DNA from: Thermomonospora catenispora | GTDB taxonomy: Bacteria > Actinomycetota > Actinomycetes > Streptosporangiales > Streptosporangiaceae | Reading direction: 5' to 3' | NCBI RefSeq assembly: GCF_006363815.1 | Contig: NZ_RRYT01000001.1 | Span: forward strand, 1 to 64,000 | Length of the DNA: 64,000 nucleotides | Part shown: piece by piece, positions 63,256 to 64,000 of the stretch | Layout of the letters: every line of letters starts with the position of its first letter | Position numbering within the stretch: the first letter of the stretch is position 1 | Translations under genes and position numbers: made by a program | The notes under the pieces: model-generated | Databases searched by the model: none | What the model saw: the letters and a program-made list of their open reading frames with translations, nothing else | Told to the model about the DNA's origin: nothing

Positions 63256-64000
63256 TCAGGCGATCCGGTCGATCACCAGCGGCAGCAGGTCCGGGGCGCC
63301 GTCGGGGACGATCGAGATCGCCTCCTCCAGGGCCTCCAGGGCGCGGGGGAAGCGGGCCTCTTCGTCGGTGTAGAGGGTCAGCAGCGGCTGTCCGGCGGTC
63401 ACCCGCTCACCGGGGACGCGGTGCAGGAGCACCCCGGCCCCGGCCGAGACCGGGTCCTCCTTGCGGGCCCGCCCCGCTCCCAGCCGCCAGGCCGCGACCC
63501 CCACCGCGTAGGCGTCCAGCCCGGCCAGCACGCCGGTCGCGGGCGCGGTGACGACATGGGACTCGCGGGCGGCGGGCAGCTCGGCGTCGGGGTCGCCGCC
63601 CTGGGCGGAGATCATCCGCCGCCACACGTCCATGGCGGAGCCGTCGGCGAGGGCGTCGGCGGGGTCCTTGCCGTCCACGCCGGCGGCGGCCAGCATCTCG
63701 CGGGCCAGGGTGAGGGTGAGCTCCACCACGTCCGGGGGGCCTCCCCCGGCGAGCACCTGCACGGCCTCGGCGACCTCCAGGGCGTTGCCGACCGCGCGGC
63801 CCAGCGGCCGGTCCATGGCGGTGAGCAGCGCCACCGTCCGCACCCCGTGGTCGGCGCCGATGGCGACCATGGTCTCGGCCAGCTCGCGGGCCCTGTCGAC
63901 GGTCTTCATGAACGCCCCGGAGCCGACCTTGACGTCCAGCACCAGCGCCCCGGTCCCCTCGGCGATCTTCTTGGACATGATCGAGGAGGCGATCAGCGGG
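63256..64000 (-). CDS. deoA: Thymidine/pyrimidine-nucleoside phosphorylase, 5' part outside window
   Basis: 248 C-terminal codons of a gene entering from the right edge. SSIMSKKIAEGTGALVLDVK followed by VGSGAFMKT is the phosphate-binding signature of the family. The rest is the alpha/beta C-terminal domain (LTAMDRPLGRAVGNALEVAE, then HRVPGERVTAGQPLLTLY). Phosphorolysis of thymidine/deoxyuridine yields deoxyribose-1-phosphate. Joins pnp, mutase and add in a nucleoside-salvage group. N-terminus not visible. Confidence 0.95.
   Translation of the reverse strand, partial: PLIASSIMSKKIAEGTGALVLDVKVGSGAFMKTVDRARELAETMVAIGADHGVRTVALLTAMDRPLGRAVGNALEVAEAVQVLAGGGPPDVVELTLTLAREMLAAAGVDGKDPADALADGSAMDVWRRMISAQGGDPDAELPAARESHVVTAPATGVLAGLDAYAVGVAAWRLGAGRARKEDPVSAGAGVLLHRVPGERVTAGQPLLTLYTDEEARFPRALEALEEAISIVPDGAPDLLPLVIDRIA

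Overview
This is a 64 kb chromosomal window from a very high-GC actinomycete. Strong third-position G/C, GTG and TTG starts, an AccE-type carboxylase subunit, an orphan type VII secretion ATPase, a Tad pilus operon of actinobacterial type and a Balon/Rv2629-like protein all point to Streptosporangiales. It looks most like Thermomonospora/Actinomadura; the species was not determined. No tRNA, rRNA or CRISPR was seen. Most of the window is chromosomal core. The one clear mobile element is an IS110-family insertion at 50.57-52.06 kb.

Layout. 0-10 kb: cell-envelope genes (membrane protein, glycosyltransferase, LCP ligase, UDP-glucose dehydrogenase), an acyl-CoA dehydrogenase, a Ser/Thr kinase with a PH-like tail, and purE-purK. 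10-17.7 kb: gtrA, an OmpR-type two-component pair, glgX, an iron-storage pair (Bfd-like ferredoxin and bacterioferritin) behind candidate IdeR/DtxR boxes, and a class III nucleotide cyclase. 17.8-24.5 kb: biotin ligase, PEP carboxylase, acyl-CoA carboxylase beta and epsilon subunits, and a NYN-domain protein. 24.7-26.7 kb: alkylation repair, an Ada/AlkA fusion overlapping ogt. 26.7-36.4 kb: a ten-gene Tad/Flp pilus operon ending in a LysM-BTAD protein. 36.6-47.9 kb: YbaK-type deacylase, TetR regulator, an EssC/EccC-like ATPase, small membrane proteins, a GNAT protein, a second Ser/Thr kinase, a WXG100 protein and a lipoprotein. 48.2-50 kb: biotinylated carboxylase alpha subunit. 50-53.2 kb: an amidohydrolase gene split by IS110, and its divergent MarR regulator. 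53.4-58.3 kb: ribosome-hibernation-factor homologue, envelope proteins and an LpdA-like flavoprotein. 58.3-64 kb: a nucleoside salvage cluster (pnp, pmm, add, deoA).

How the genes connect. The alpha subunit (48.2 kb), beta and epsilon subunits (21.5-23.3 kb) and biotin ligase (17.8 kb) together supply an acyl-CoA carboxylase, and PEP carboxylase beside the beta subunit feeds oxaloacetate. The Tad genes form one tightly overlapped operon with no prepilin peptidase in the window. The EssC-like ATPase and the WXG100 protein are the only type VII parts present.

Two signals stand out. First, the 228-bp leader of the IS110 transposase gene can fold into two guide-loop hairpins like those of IS110 bridge RNAs. 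The first loop matches both halves of the very site the element occupies, and removing the element on paper restores the amidohydrolase frame exactly. Second, many genes start 6-8 nt after a TAnnnT hexamer with no usable Shine-Dalgarno, a recurrent leaderless-mRNA architecture.
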